Source: Rhizoclosmatium globosum
Taxonomy: Eukaryota; Chytridiomycota; Chytridiomycetes; Chytridiales; Chytriomycetaceae
Assembly (NCBI GenBank): GCA_002104985.1
Contig: MCGO01000114.1
Coordinates: 62,001 to 126,000, forward strand
Length of the DNA: 64,000 nt
Reading direction: 5' to 3'
In this document: positions 12,397 through 24,779 of the stretch, piece after piece
How positions within the stretch are numbered: position 1 is the stretch's first letter
How the letters are laid out: each line of letters starts with the position of its first letter
The notes under the pieces: generated by a model
The model's database searches: none
Told to the model about the DNA's origin: nothing
What the model saw: only the letters and a program-made list of their open reading frames with translations
Translations under genes and position numbers: made by a program

Positions 12397-15249
12397 ATGA
12401 AGTACAACATCCAAGTGATTGGCAGCGCAACAATCGACACGCGCGCCTCTGTCGCAGTCGTGTTTGATTCGCAGCGATACCTGTTCAACTGCGGCGGTAA
12501 CTTGTTTCGCTGAACCACCAACAAACCAACCAACCAACTCTCTCTCACCCAAAAAAAGAGGGAACGCAGCGCTTTCTCAACGACCGATCGCGCACGTGTT
12601 CGGCCGTGTCCGGAGCAAAGACCCGCAATCTGTTCTTCACTCGGAATGCGTGGATGTGCATTGGCGGGCTGCCCGGAATGATTCTGACGCTGGCCGATGC
12701 GGGTGGGAAGGGAATGGTTCTGCGGTGATTCCCCCCTTCAATCGGCTCTAGGAACCTGCTAATGTATCTGCAGAGGACCCCCGGGCTTCACACACTCTCT
12801 CGCGGCAATGCGACAATTCCTGTACCGTCCCCAACTACCCGTCCAAGTAAAAGAGTACTCTCTCGAATCAGTCGATCCAGACTATCACGACGAAAACTTG
12901 ACTGTGAAGCCCGTGTTCTTGTCCCCTTCTCCTTCAAAGTCAAACGACACACTCATCAACTCAAATGGAAAACGGATTCAACTGGGAACGGATAAACGCG
13001 CATTGCAACTTCGCACGGAAGAAACTATCCTCGGCCAGATGTTTACAAACTCGCCTGGACCGCCCGTTACTCCTTTATACACTGGGAAGAAACAGAAGGA
13101 AACTGCATCAACGGAGAAATCATCATCAACCATTGAACCTGGGAAAAGCGGTCATCCACTCGCGGACGCGGGTAGAAGATCTGCGACAGCCAACGATACA
13201 GAACGATTGAGAACCAACCGCCTAGATCCCTGTGAACGAAGCGATACTGTCATTGCATACCTCTGCAAAGGACCGAAAGTATTGGGGAAGTTTGATATCG
13301 CTGCTGCTGTCGCTCTTGGAATTCCAAGAGGTCCCATGTATGGAGCATTGACGAAAGGAAATGCAGTGACATTGGCGGATGGACGTGTTATTCAGCCAGA
13401 GCAGTGTGCTAGTCCTCCGAAGCCTGGTGCTGTAAGGACTAGAATTGAATCTGTTCGTATCGCTTAACCCTCATTCATGTGTCAGATGTTTATCATTATC
13501 GATGTGCCGTCTGTGGATTACATTCCTTCAATCCAATCCAACTTGTCCCTTCAAGCTGCTTCACACAAAAGTAACCCGATTCAATGCATCGTCCACCTTC
13601 TTGGTGATGGTGTTCTTGACCATCAAGGTTATAAAGACTGGATGAATTCCTTCGGGGATAAATGTCAGGTATATAATATCATGCATTCTGTTGCCGTTTT
13701 TCTGATGGACATTCAATAGCACATCGTTTCGAGTGTAGACCACAACCCTCAAGAGCTTGTACTTCATTCTACGGCTCGCATTCAACACGACTTGAATTAC
13801 GCCGAGAACGCCGTGTTCCCGCTGCCTTATTTTACAAATGAAGCGAAAGTACCTCTCTCTAAAGGTATAATCTACCCCAATTTGAACCAAATTCTCACAT
13901 GAAACAGTTCCAAATCTCCCAAAGTTGACTGCACCTTCACGGCCTTTGCTTAGCTACCAGTTTGAACCTAAACCATTGTTGGACTCAACAGCAGTTGAGC
14001 CCTTTGCCATGAAAAAATCTGATTCGGTGTCGGAGGAAACCGTGGCGAAATTTAAAAAGGAAGCGGACGCTGTTCGTGCATCTCATGTCTTTGGAGACCC
14101 CTTTAAACCGTTAGATAACAAAGATATGATTTGCGTGCCGTTGGGAACTGGAGCAGCTATTCCTGGAAAGTACAGAAATGGTATGAAGTGTGTCATTCTA
14201 TTTACCAAGACAACTCTGACACTCTTAAAAATATGTAGTCAGTTCCACATACCTCCGTTTCTCAACTGGCGGAATCTTTCTTGACGCCGGTGAAGGAACT
14301 CTTGCCCAATTCTATAGACATTACGGCCTTGAAACAGATGCAGAGTTATGTCAACTGCGATGCATTTTCGTTTCGCATTTGCATGCGGATCATCACTTGG
14401 GTGCTATCAATATTCTCCAACGAGCGTATCAACTACGACGTGATACACTGGACACGGATCCAATTTGTGTGGTTGGACCAACACGGTATTTGACTTGGTT
14501 GAGTGAATACTCGGACGTTGAGGAATTCGGGTTCAACAAGCTAGTGCTCGTAGATTCAAAAGATTTGATGAAGGACAATAACTGGAACAGGTATGTTATC
14601 GCATCTCTACGATATTGTCACCAACTTCAAAACACGAATAGGATCCAAAAGCTAAAGGAAGTAACAAAAACAACACAATTCCAAACCCTCCTCGTAAAAC
14701 ACTGTGCAGCCGCATATGCAGTCGTTATAACCCACGAATCCGGAATCAAAGTCGCTTTTTCAGGAGACTGTCGCCCCTCGAACCAATTCGTCGAAGTCGG
14801 CAAAGACTCCACCCTCGTGATCCATGAAGCCACCATGGACGAAGACAAGAAAGCAGAAGCGATCGAAAAGAACCATTGCACAACAAACGAAGCAATAGAC
14901 ATTGCAAAGAGGTAAAACCCTACCTCCCCATCTCCCTTCCACCCCAACTAACAAACACACAACCAGAATGTCCGCCAAAAACCTCCTCCTAACCCACTTC
15001 TCCCAACGCTACCCAAAACTCCCCCGTCTCGACATGAAATCCCATTCTGCCTCCTCAGACACACTCTCAATCGGCGTCGCATTCGACTCCATGCGTGTGC
15101 GGGTGAGTGAGTTTCATCAGTTGCAGACGCTCTATGGGCCGTTGAATACGCTTTGGGGGCGGGTTGTGCAGGAGGAGGAGATGGATGTTTTGGAGGGGGT
15201 TAGTGTTTCTGGGGGTGGCGGTGGTGTGGTTGATGATGTTATTGAATAA
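12397..15249 (+). CDS. TRZ1: Long-form tRNase Z (tRNA 3' processing endonuclease)
   Basis: Metallo-beta-lactamase endonuclease removing the 3' trailer of pre-tRNAs, in nucleus and/or mitochondria. The N-terminal half (VIGSATIDTRASVAVVFDSQ, YLFNCG-EGTQRFL, GGLPGMILTLADAG) is the degenerate domain. The linker includes LGIPRGPMYGALTKG and CASPPKPG. The C-terminal half carries PLGTGAAIPGKYRN, GIFLDAGEGTLAQFYRHYG, the zinc motif SHLHADHHLGA, VAFSGDCRPS, VIHEATMDE and LLTHFSQRYPKLP. About eight exons. Anomaly: an in-frame TGA at 12726-12728 plus nearby frame slips around C6 and C5 runs; removing one C from the C5 run restores RTPGFTHSLAAMRQFLY. I read these as homopolymer errors in an active gene. 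Confidence 0.93.
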
Positions 15250-15602
15250 AGTCGTGTTTGATTTCGTATGTTGAATGGAAAGGAACGTAGGGGGATGGAA
15301 TGTGGTTGGGCCTTGGATGGATAGTTTCTAAAAAAATTATGGAGTGTTGGGATGGGCCTGGGATTCAGAGTTGGTTACACAACGTAACGAAAGCTTAATG
15401 TACGTTAAGACTTTGCAAGGAGCTATTAGAAAGACTGCATTTGCGCTTGAGACATGAATAGAGGTGCGGGGACTTGTCAAAGTACTATGACAAATGGTTC
15501 AAGGTGCACCTATGTCAATTTTTATCCAGGCTCTGTCCAGGCTCCATCCGAAACTCAAGTATAAGTATACGTTGAAGTACGCCTCTCTTGCAACAATCAA
15601 AG

Positions 15603-17107
15603 ATGAAGCTCTTTTTTGTTTGTGCCCTCGCCGCCGCATTTGCATCTGCTGCAGAAGTTCCAATTGACGTCTCAGCTTGCAAAGCATCTGCCTCTGGAAC
15701 TTACCAAAGTGGTCTCAAGCTGCCAAGTTTCACCATCCCAGATTCCACAAAATCAGAAGCAAGATTCTCGATTATTGATAAGGACTTGATTCAAGATCAA
15801 TCCTTCAGTGTGTCCGACACATGTGCGGTATTAGTTCCTGGATCGGTAACACATGACGATACCAATTCGGCTTGTGTCTTTACTGTCGATTTTGGAGGAT
15901 GTCAATCCAAGGAGTAAGTGAAAGTGACGATGAACTGGATGAGAGTGACTGAGACTACCTTAAAATCAGGTTGACATTGAGCTCCTCGCTTACCACACCC
16001 GAAAAGATTGCTCTCACTGCCAGTGAACCTATTGATCTGAGCATTGTCGGAACTGTGTTAGATTCAAGTCTCAAGGTCAAGGAGAATCAAGAACAAGGTG
16101 CTTTGCAAATCATCTCCAACGTGATTTCCGTTGATGTGAATGACAACTCGAAAGTCCAAGAGAAAGTTTCCTTCACTGTTTTACATCCCAAAACTTCGGA
16201 TGTCGCGGGTAATTCCGTTACGTACTACCGTGATTCTGACCCAAGAATTGATGGTACCAATACATCTCCTCAAGCACTTTTCAATGGCGATAATGTTGCG
16301 GTGAAGGATTTCACCCTTTCAGGCCTGGACTGTTCTTCAAGTGCGGTTCGTGACTTGAACATCAATCTCTACTCATGTTTAAGCTTCGTCACTGGGGTCG
16401 GAATCGGATCTGGGTTGAAGGGATGTACGACTGCTAATTCTTACACAATTACCTTCGTAAAGGCAGCTGCTGCCTCCGTTGTCAACGGACAATGTACCTT
16501 CAACGTCGAGCTTCAGAAGACGCTGATTCTAAGTCGCAATTCTAACAGTGAGATTAAGTTCGGTTCTGACGTGACATGGACTTTGGGGGGCTCCAGTGAT
16601 CCAAAAGTTGAAATCACCTCCCTGACTATTCAAAAAGACACCGATTTAACTGCCACCACAATCCATTCTTCTTGTTTTGGAGATGCTAACGGAGTGGTAA
16701 CCGGGGGCCTGCCTGTAGTCGCCAACGGAGACCAAGTCAAGTTACACATTGATGTCAACACTGTTCCCTTCAATGGCCCTTGTCAAAGTCTTTCGGACCT
16801 TGCTATTTTCAGTACTGGTACCTACACCATCACTTTTAACTACAAAGCAACTTCTGTTCGTCGCGACTTGAATGGCCGTGAAGTTCCAAGCATCACCTCT
16901 GGAAGCACCAAGGGTACTATTACAATTCCAGCCGCTGCCGGTGTCAGTGTTGGAACCATTGTCGGTTCCACCGTTGGTTCTGTCGCCGCCGTCGCCTTGA
17001 TCGCTGTCGGTGCCATCGTCATCCGTCGCCGCAACTTGCAAAAGCGTGCTGCCGCCATCAAGGAATCCGAAGTCCTCGTCGCCCAGGAGTTTGTCGCCTC
17101 CGCTTAG
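15603..17107 (+). CDS. Secreted type I membrane surface protein, family member A
   Basis: Unrecognised family with three members in this window (A, B, C). Two exons joined by a short intron (about 15914-15968). The product starts with a signal peptide (MKLFFVCALAAAFASAAEV). A Cys-containing N-domain with FTVDFGGCQSKE follows, then a repeat unit with the pattern YYRDSDPRIDGTN .. FTLSGLDCSS .. INLYSCLSF. A closing module resembles SSCFGDANGVVTGGLPVV .. SLSDLAIFSTGTYTITF. It ends with one TM helix (VGSVAAVALIAVGAIVI), a basic stop-transfer and a short acidic tail (KESEVLVAQEF). Probably a plasma membrane or cell wall surface protein; ligand unknown. Preceded by about 350 bp without coding signal. 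Confidence 0.8.
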
Positions 17108-17381
17108 AGTGGAAACTGAGCTTCCTGTTCAAATACTCGTTTCTAGTTTGAAATTTCATTTGATTGAGTATCTTTTTTTTTTGGTGTTGTTTCTTGACAA
17201 CTCTCCTTCTTTGGTTTTTGGTCATTTCTTTGTTCTGAAAGAATGTTTCGAATAAAGTATGAATATTAGTTTCTACACTGAAACGATTTTCCAATACTCA
17301 AAAGGAGCATAATGGATGTATGTAACAAGATATGCATTTATTTCTTCAACAGACAAACATTCCAACAAAATACCACGTTCC

Positions 17382-20300
17382 TCAAAACGTCAACCGCCTC
17401 TCTAATTTACCCTCAGCCCCACGGTATTCCTCCTTCAACAACGGAATCAATGCATCCACAGGAACACCCGCCATAGTAATACTCCCCTTCGGATTCTGAA
17501 TAACACCATCCCCATCCACATCCACCTCAACCTTCACATCCCCACCACTCTTCACCCCCTCTGCAGCAGGCGCAACCACATCCGGAACAACAACAACCTC
17601 CTTCTTAAGTCCATCAGGCTCATCCCGCGACAACTCCATCTTCTCCAAAAACCTCGGCGTAACCTTCAACAAATCCGCTTTAATCACCATCCCCGTCGCC
17701 GACTCCAAACTCTTTGTGATCTTGCGGACACGTTTGGGGATCTCCCTGATAACCCCGCGAAGCTGTTGCGGCGTGAACCCGTTAAACGTCTCGTTCAACG
17801 CCTCGCCCATACGTTTCATTTCAGCGAGGGTTTGCTCGAGCTGTCCCATGGTGGTCACGACAGCCTCGTCAGCGGCGAGGAGCTTTTTGAAGATGAGTTC
17901 GAATTGGGGCATGTCGGATTGCATGTATGCTTGCTTTTTGTCGAACCAGGTGTCCCAGAGTTTTCGGGCTTCGAGGGACTTTTCTTTTCCCGGGGGTTCT
18001 GGGTCGGTGAATTTGGGGGTTTGTTTGGGGAAGTGGCGGGTTTTTAGGAGGGCTATTGTGTCGGTTGTGTGTTTTCCGGTGTCGGCGTCGTATCGGTACA
18101 TGTGGACGCGGGCGACGATTCCTTTGTTGGCGTCGTTTGCGTCGTCCGTGTTGAAGGCTTCGATTAGTTCTTGCTCGTATACGTCTTTGAGTTCAATGTA
18201 GGTTGTGACTTCCATGTTCTGCCAGACTGTGCAAGGTTTCTTTGCTTTCCCAATGGCAGGATTAATCACTCGAACACCGTCCACCCACTTTCGTCGAATC
18301 AGCAAAAAGATGAAACTTCGAACTGTACGTGAGTTTTTGGCGAGACGGTCAAGAAGATCTTCAACGTTTCCATTCGGGGCTTCCATGAACCCAAGAAGTT
18401 CGATAAAGAGTTCCTGCTTTTCAGCTTCAAGCGCAAGCTGCTTCTGTTCAGCCGTGAGTTCCGGAGCAGCCGCAGGTTCAGAGATAACAGGCTTCTCGAC
18501 TGGTGGAGCACGTTTTTTGAGGCGGTTTCGGAGATTCGGGTCTTTGAGCGCGTTCATGAGGTCGGCTTGGAAGTCGCCAGTTGGTTTCGGTGGAGTGTAA
18601 GCTTGAGCGGGTGCACCTGGGGGTGGAGGTGGCATTGGCGGACCACCGCCTGGAGGTGGAGGAGGAGGAGGTGGCCCTGTTTTCAATAATGAGCACGATA
18701 GATATTTATAAATTTAGCAGACACACTTACCTCCAGAGAATGATGGAGCCATTGGTGGAGGCGGTGGCGGCGGTGGTGCGCCAGAGCTGGGTGAGAATGA
18801 CATCGGTGGTGGAGGAGGGGGAGGAGGAGGTCCTATAGTTGGGTAGATTGTCAGTAAGCAAATAGCCAAGCATCAAAAAACTCTTACCGCCAGATGGTGT
18901 TAGAGCCATTGGAGGAGGTGGCGGAGGAGGAGGGGGAGGGCCTGAAGAACACGTGTAAGAAACAACCAAAAACCAAACAAAACTAACCACTAGAAGGTGT
19001 CAGTGCCATCGGAGGAGGTGGCGGTGGAGGAGGAGGAGGCGGCGGCAACGACGCAGAAGTAACTTCCGATTCCTCTTCTTGAATACTTTCAACAGCCGGT
19101 GGAACAATCGCTGCAAGAGCTTTCACATCACTCTCAGCAAGCCAACCCGGTACAACAGGAATAGAGCTAGGCCGTCTCTGTTTTCCAGGTGGTAAAGGAA
19201 TCGCAGGCATCGGGATACTAGGTGGGAGTACAGGCTCAGGCTCAGGTTCAGGCTCAGGTTCTGGAGAAGTAAATCTCATTGCAACTTCAACGGCTTCTTC
19301 ATCCACTTCCGGTTCTTCATCGGATATGGAGTCAGGGTTCGCGAGTTGCAGGGTTTTGCGAGTGGACGAAAATGGAGTTGCAACTTGAGCGTCTGTGAGT
19401 GAGATGGATGGAACGGAAGGCACTATTTTTTTTGGTTTAGTATATCAAATTATTTGGTATGGAAGCGGCTGCGGACAAGGGGTCTGTTTATCGCCAAATC
19501 TCCATTCGCCGACTGCCCGCAAGATGTCAAAGTCCGAGCCCAACTAATAAACTCCTGCTCGCCCAGTCTCCGAAATCCCATACGTTCGTTCGATACATGC
19601 ACTTTCGATGGAATCACTATACTCACAAACATCCATGATCATACTAAACACGGAGGCACGTGTCAACCTCTTTGACAGATCCTTGCCAGCATTCGCAGGC
19701 GCCAGCTTTGATTCTTCAGCGACAGTAGAAGAAGAGGAAGTAGACGAAACGTCCCATGAAGATTCCACGACGACATCAGATTCAGATTGAGAACCGAAAG
19801 GATTCAAAACGACAAACGCGGATGCAGAGGAAGGAGCCAGGGTCGTGGCCGAAGTAACCGAAGACACGGATGCAATAGAAGAAGAAGAATCTGAGCGATC
19901 GAGGGGAGTTGGCGAAGAAGTGCGTTGAGTCGCAGCAGAATTCAAATCCGCAGCCTCAGCGGCCTCTTTCTTCTTTTCCAGGGCAGCCACGAGAGAATCC
20001 AAGTCCTGGACGTGATTCGCCATTGCGGACATTCGAATTCGCGATGAGAATCTGTTCATTGAGCGGGCCGATCGTCTGTTTGAGGCTGAGGAAGGTGTCA
20101 AGGGGGTGGCTGGCGTGGTTGCGATTTCTTGAAAAGCAGCATCATTTTCTGAATCAGGGTCCACACCATCGCCTGAATCGCGGTATCGATCTGGATTCAG
20201 CCTCCGTGCCCTGTTGAGTTCGTCTTGGGTGACTGGATTTGCAGTGAATGCGTGGATGAAGGAGGGAGGGATGGCAGCCACTTCGTCTTCTGTGATTGCG

Positions 20301-20899
20301 TAGAGAATCTGATTGATGTGATGTTAGAGATAGAAAGAAGAAAGAGCAGAGAGGAACGCACCTTGTCTTGTTTGCAGACTTCAAAGACAAGAGCGTCTTC
20401 GTGGGCAACAACTCCGTTTCCAGTTCGAGCGGCAACAAGGACAACCCGTTGCTCCTCTCCACTTGAATACGAATACGACGAGGCAGCAAGCATCAGATCC
20501 GCAGCGACTTCGAGCGCCCAGTCGATTGTTGATTCAACACCGGCCTTGACCTGTTTCGCAGAGTTGATTGATTGCGATGAGTAGTTGTAAGTTGGTGGGC
20601 ACAAACAAGAACCAAACCACAAATGTCCCCTTCGACGTCACAAGAACAATCTCTTTTTGAAGCACAAGCGGCGCAAGTCCGAGCCGCGTCCGAGACACGC
20701 CCGCCGTGGGTACTGCCGCCGTCACGGATGGCCGCCGACTTGTCGACTTGGTCCGCACGAGACCTGGCATCGACGACGACGACAACGACGACGACGATGG
20801 CAACGGTGGCGCCTTCGACGTGCTCCGCGATCGTGATCGGATGCTGCTTCCAGGTGGGCCGCGTGAGGCGGATCGTGCCGTGCGGGCCGTCGATGACAT
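17382..20899 (-). CDS. Polyproline-rich protein with a WH2-like actin-binding motif
   Basis: Large multi-exon gene, start ATG 20899 (MSSTARTARSASRGPP), at least eight exons. The N-terminal third is Ser/Arg-rich and then holds an unrecognised folded part (VESTIDWALEVAADLMLAAS, EVAAIPPSFIHAFTANPVTQ). The middle is Ser/Thr-rich plus an EPEPEPEP stretch. Then come several small exons each encoding a proline run and a MALTPSSG-like linker. The long last exon (17382-18686) has PTGDFQADLMNALKDPNLRN, which fits a WH2 motif, and a helical domain of about 350 residues with RKWVDGVRVINPAI. I see no formin FH2 domain, so I do not call it a formin. A role in actin assembly with profilin is inference. Confidence 0.6.
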
Positions 20900-21762
20900 G
20901 GCGAATTTGAATAGGGAGAAATTGAAAGGGTGAATGTTCTACAGAAGAGATTGCAAAGCAACTCATGGCCTCTTACTCTTAAAGTGCCTGCCAATCACCA
21001 TTTCTACGTCCTTGCGCATTTTGAGTCTGCAAAGCTGTAAATTATACGAACGAGGGTCAGGGATGGCCTGGAGAGTGCGTGTGTTTCTTAGTGTAGTGGT
21101 CATCACGTTCCCTTCACACGGGAGAGGCCGCGAGTTCGATCCTCGCAGAAACCATGTTTTGCATTGTGGACCTGTGAAAGGAAGAAGGGGGTGGTGGTTT
21201 CGTTGATGTTCAGAGGAGTCCTGGACTGCGGCCGTCGAAGGAACGGGAAGGCCCACCTGGTCCTGTACTATCGGAATGTGCAGACTTCCGTACAGATTCA
21301 TTAGGTTCTCTTGCGTTCACAGTGTCTTCTTTCACTGGGATTGCATCCAATACCGACGCCTTCAACTTTGACGTGAGAAGCCCTAACCGGCATTCCAAAA
21401 CAGTTCATCTGCGAAGCATCGAATGAAATACACACCATTTTGTAAAGGGCCTGAAAAGTTTCTCCTTCACTCAAACAAGGGGCGCCTGGACTCATACGAT
21501 TTACTCAAAAGAATCAACAATGATGAGCGTAAGCACAGTGCCTCTCTCCATTGTTTGTTTCGAGCGAATTCAAGCCTCTGAACGTGTGTATGAAGAAAGC
21601 GCTGGCTGACGAGCCTGTATGAAGAGAATTCATTTCTTAATATTATCACGGTCGATTGATGGCTTCTCATGGTTTAGCTTGTATGAATGTGCAGCAACTG
21701 ATGTAGATTATTCCTCGACGTTTTTAGATACATAATGCTCTAAACGTTTCTTGCTGCCATCT
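20900..21762. other. Intergenic stretch around tRNA-Val
   Basis: Apart from the tRNA-Val gene, I see no convincing gene. A short minus-strand frame at 21210-21495 (for example GGPSRSFDGRSPGLL) could be a two-exon small gene, but nothing supports it beyond openness. Confidence 0.4.
21082..21154 (+). tRNA. tRNA-Val (anticodon CAC)
   Basis: Cloverleaf with A box TAGTGTAGTGGTCATCAC and B box GAGTTCGATCC. The anticodon stem TTCCC/GGGAG encloses the loop TTCACAC, so the anticodon is CAC. The T stem is GCGAG/CTCGC and the acceptor is GTTTCT/AGAAAC; the outermost pair is a T-C mismatch. A T4 terminator follows directly. No intron. Confidence 0.9.
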
Positions 21763-21834
21763 GCATACCTCGTATAACGGTTAGTACAGCTCGTTGTGGC
21801 CGAGCAAATCCAGGTTCGATTCCTGGGGTGTGCA
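21763..21834 (+). tRNA. tRNA-His (anticodon GTG)
   Basis: Acceptor GCATACC/GGTGTGC, D-arm with TATAACGGTTAGTA, anticodon stem CTCG/CGAG around TTGTGGC giving GTG, T arm CAGGTTCGATTCCTG, T5 terminator shortly after. 72 nt, no intron. An identical copy lies on the opposite strand at 41820-41891. Confidence 0.95.
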
Positions 21835-22180
21835 TTCATTTTTGTTCATCACGTAAGTTTTTGGGTTTACTGTTAATCAACCTCTCAAGTTGTAGATAAA
21901 TTAATTGTTGATATATCCAGCTTTCTTACTTACATATGGAGTTGGAATCGTGTGAGCGTCACTTGTTCAGTGTCAGATAATGAGGTATTGAATATTGATT
22001 GTTGCATTCCGTTCATTATTCGTTGATTTCTTTATTTACTGTTTTGTTGTTCTGTAGTAACATGCCTGAGTGGCTGTGTAAGCCCCAGGCAAATCCCAGG
22101 CTCAATCCAGGAACCTGGTTTGCACATCATTACTTTTACATCTTTTCCCTCCAATATTTTCCCTCCAATACTAAGCAGCC

Positions 22181-23482
22181 ATGATCGCCAACTTGGTTAT
22201 CATATTGTTGACGTCGGCAGTGACGTTAGCGGAGGTGATCGTTTTATGTGCTGGCGCCCAAGATGTACTTCCAACGACCATCTTACCGCTTCTCGACGTC
22301 AAAGTCAGCAATACTGTTACCACAGCTGCTATCTTCTCACGTGCTAATAGTGAACTATACAAAAAACAAGCGTTTAAATTCGATTGTGGCAAGTTGCTTG
22401 GAACAGTTACAAACACAGGCGGTACTTGCAGCTTCATGCTGGATCTTTTGCAATGCGCCGGCACAAAGTAATATCTTCAGTTCGTATTACTTTCTCAATC
22501 TAATCATGTGGTTCAGAGTCAAGTTCGTGTCATACATTGACTCCGATCCCACCAGTCAAACGACCGAGTCCTACTTCACAGTTTCTTTGACCGGAACTGC
22601 CTCCACTAGTTTGACCACGATCCAAAACGAAGTAGCGACTCCAAAAGTTGTCAAGATGGTTCAAAGTCCTTCCGCCGGAAACACCCTCCAAATCGATCTT
22701 ACAGTCGACTTGGTCAACGCAAATATCGCCAGCAACAATTATTACCGTGAAGGCGCTCCAATTCTCAACGATAATTATGTTGTACCTTTGACGACATCCA
22801 ACAACTTGATCACATTGTCTGGCTTGAAGTGCGGCAGCGGCGCTGTAACGATTCCATTCAACATCTTTTCATGTCCATCTAGCGTTTCGGGATCGGACAT
22901 TAAATCTGGAGGCGTCTGTACAACCAAAAACACACAATCGTTGGTCGTCACTCCAAGTGGAAGCACAGGATCCGACTGTTTCACTGTTTCCATCGTCAAA
23001 ACATACGTATTGAAACTCTTGACCGAAAACGTGATTATCGGTGGCGATATCCAACTTCAACTTGGAACAAACGACATCAACACTCCAAAGCTTTACGTCA
23101 GCAAAGTTACGGTTTCAAGCGGCTCTGCGACAGTCGAGTTGGACGCAACTTGTTTCAAGGACGCAAATGGGGTTGCAAATGTTGGTGGATTGAGTGTTTC
23201 TGGAGGAGATTTGATGGAATTCCATTTGGGTTCTGGAGCATTCCCAACATCTGGAACTAAAGTCTCGTGTGCATCTCCATCACAATTGGGGATTTTCAAC
23301 GCGGGTGTTTACTCTGTTACAGTCGATTATTCTAGTTCTACGCGTCCGTAATTGGCGGTGTTGCTTTTGTCGCTCTCGCTGCTGTGGTTGGAACTGTGGT
23401 CTACAAGCGTCGTCGTTCCTCAAAGAAGAGTGAAATGGAATCTGAACAGTTGGTTGACGAAGCTGCTTTCGTTCGTGCTTGA
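22181..23482 (+). CDS. Secreted type I membrane surface protein, family member B (one frame break)
   Basis: Paralog of the gene at 15603. The signal peptide is MIANLVIILLTSAVTLAEV. The Cys-containing N-domain ends CSFMLDLLQCAGTK at a 5' splice site; an intron of about 50 nt leads to KVKFVSYIDSDPTSQTTES. The repeat unit follows (NNYYREGAPILNDN, LITLSGLKCGSGAVTI, NIFSCPSSV) and the closing module ATCFKDANGVANVGGLSVSG .. SQLGIFNAGVYSVTV. At 23341 the frame slips by one base; the next frame gives the TM helix SVIGGVAFVALAAVVGTVVY, basic residues and the tail EQLVDEAAFVRA, the counterpart of the tail of member A. This shows that the stop at 23349 is not the true end. Confidence 0.75.
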
Positions 23483-23681
23483 AATGGTTCATTTGCTTTT
23501 CGATCTTTTATTTCTTCATCCACTTCTTTCTTTTCTGGTTGAAATAAATCATCTTTCATCCAAGTCCGCAAATCCAACCACGTTGCCTGATTGCTGGTGG
23601 CCCACGAAATTCAGCAAACACTTCAGTATAAATTGGTTGACAAAGCCAAATTACGTCAGCCCAAAAACAAACACCAAAAGA

Positions 23682-24677
23682 ATGAAGGCCTTCATCATCA
23701 AGCAATACGGTGCTCCCCACGAATCCCTCTCCCTAGTCGACCTCCCTCTACCAACACCCAAAGAAAACGAAGTAACCGTCCGTGTGCACGCGGTCAGCCT
23801 CAACGCCCTTGACTGGCACCTCACCCGCGGCGATCCCTACATCGTGCGCTTCCTCACCGGCTTCACCCGCCCCAAACGCGACAACTGGGTCGCAGGCTCA
23901 GGCTTCGCAGGAACCGTCGAATCCATCGGCGCTTCCGTGACAACATTCAAAGTCGGTGATGAAGTCATCGCCGATCCGGGCGTCGATTTGGGCGGGCTGG
24001 CTGAAGTCGCCGTTGTTTCGCACAAGGATCTTTGCTTGAAGCCGGCGAATGTTTCGTTTGCGGAGGCGGCGGCGGTGGGTGTGTCAGCCACGACGGCGTT
24101 CCAAGCGCTGCATGATGTGGCGAAGGTACAAGCGGGGCAGAAGGTGTTGGTGAATGGCGCGTCTGGCGGTGTTGGTACTGCTGCGATTCAGATTGCTAAG
24201 GCGGCAGGGGCTCAGGTTACGGCTGTGTGCAGTGCAAGGAATATTGACCTCGTAAAGTCTCTTGGCGCTGACTATGCGATTGACTATGCTCAGGAAAACT
24301 TTACTCAGCTTGGGAACGTGTATGATATCATTATTGATAATGTGGGCACACAATCTGAGACGGATTGTTGTAAAGTGTTGTCACCAGAGGGTGTTATTGT
24401 CCAAGTCGGATCTCTGTCGCCAAAAGGTACTTTGACAAACGGACTCCTGAGTGGGGCTGTAGCTGGTTTATTCACCCAGAAGCAGAAGGGGCAACGAATT
24501 GAGGGAATCATGGCTAAGGCTGGAGGAAAATGTTTGGAACAAATCAAGCCACTATTGGAGCAAGGTGCTTTAAAACCTCCAATCTTCAAGACATTTACCT
24601 TTGAGCAAGCTCCGGATGCATTAGCCTTACAAGAAGAAGGTCACGTTGCTGGAAAGATTGTCATCACTGTGCTTTGA
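23682..24677 (+). CDS. MDR-family NAD(P)H quinone oxidoreductase
   Basis: Zinc-independent medium-chain reductase of the quinone oxidoreductase type, intronless, 331 residues from ATG 23682. The GroES-like N-domain has MKAFIIKQYGAP, HAVSLNALDWHLTRGDPY and GSGFAGTVESIGASVTTFKV. The Rossmann part has VLVNGASGGVGTAAIQIAKA (nucleotide-binding loop), SLGADYAIDYAQENF and VYDIIIDNVG. It ends HVAGKIVITVL as typical members do. The Cys/His zinc ligands of alcohol dehydrogenases are absent. Probable NADPH-dependent reduction of quinones or enones in the cytosol; the substrate cannot be read from sequence. It begins 200 bp after surface protein B. Confidence 0.9.
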   Translation: MKAFIIKQYGAPHESLSLVDLPLPTPKENEVTVRVHAVSLNALDWHLTRGDPYIVRFLTGFTRPKRDNWVAGSGFAGTVESIGASVTTFKVGDEVIADPGVDLGGLAEVAVVSHKDLCLKPANVSFAEAAAVGVSATTAFQALHDVAKVQAGQKVLVNGASGGVGTAAIQIAKAAGAQVTAVCSARNIDLVKSLGADYAIDYAQENFTQLGNVYDIIIDNVGTQSETDCCKVLSPEGVIVQVGSLSPKGTLTNGLLSGAVAGLFTQKQKGQRIEGIMAKAGGKCLEQIKPLLEQGALKPPIFKTFTFEQAPDALALQEEGHVAGKIVITVL

Positions 24678-24779
24678 ATGCAGGGAGGGAAACTACATTA
24701 TATTACAAAATAGAAAACGTATATTTGACATAAATGCAACATTCTGAAATATACAAACAGTAAATGTTACAACAAATAG

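Noticed and set aside
17382..20899. Formin
   Set aside because: Polyproline tracts are present but no FH2 core motif is visible; the WH2-like motif and unknown helical domain fit better.
22057..22130. tRNA-like sequence (GCCTGAGTGGC .. CTCAATCC)
   Set aside because: It resembles D and T arms, but no acceptor or anticodon stem can be formed.
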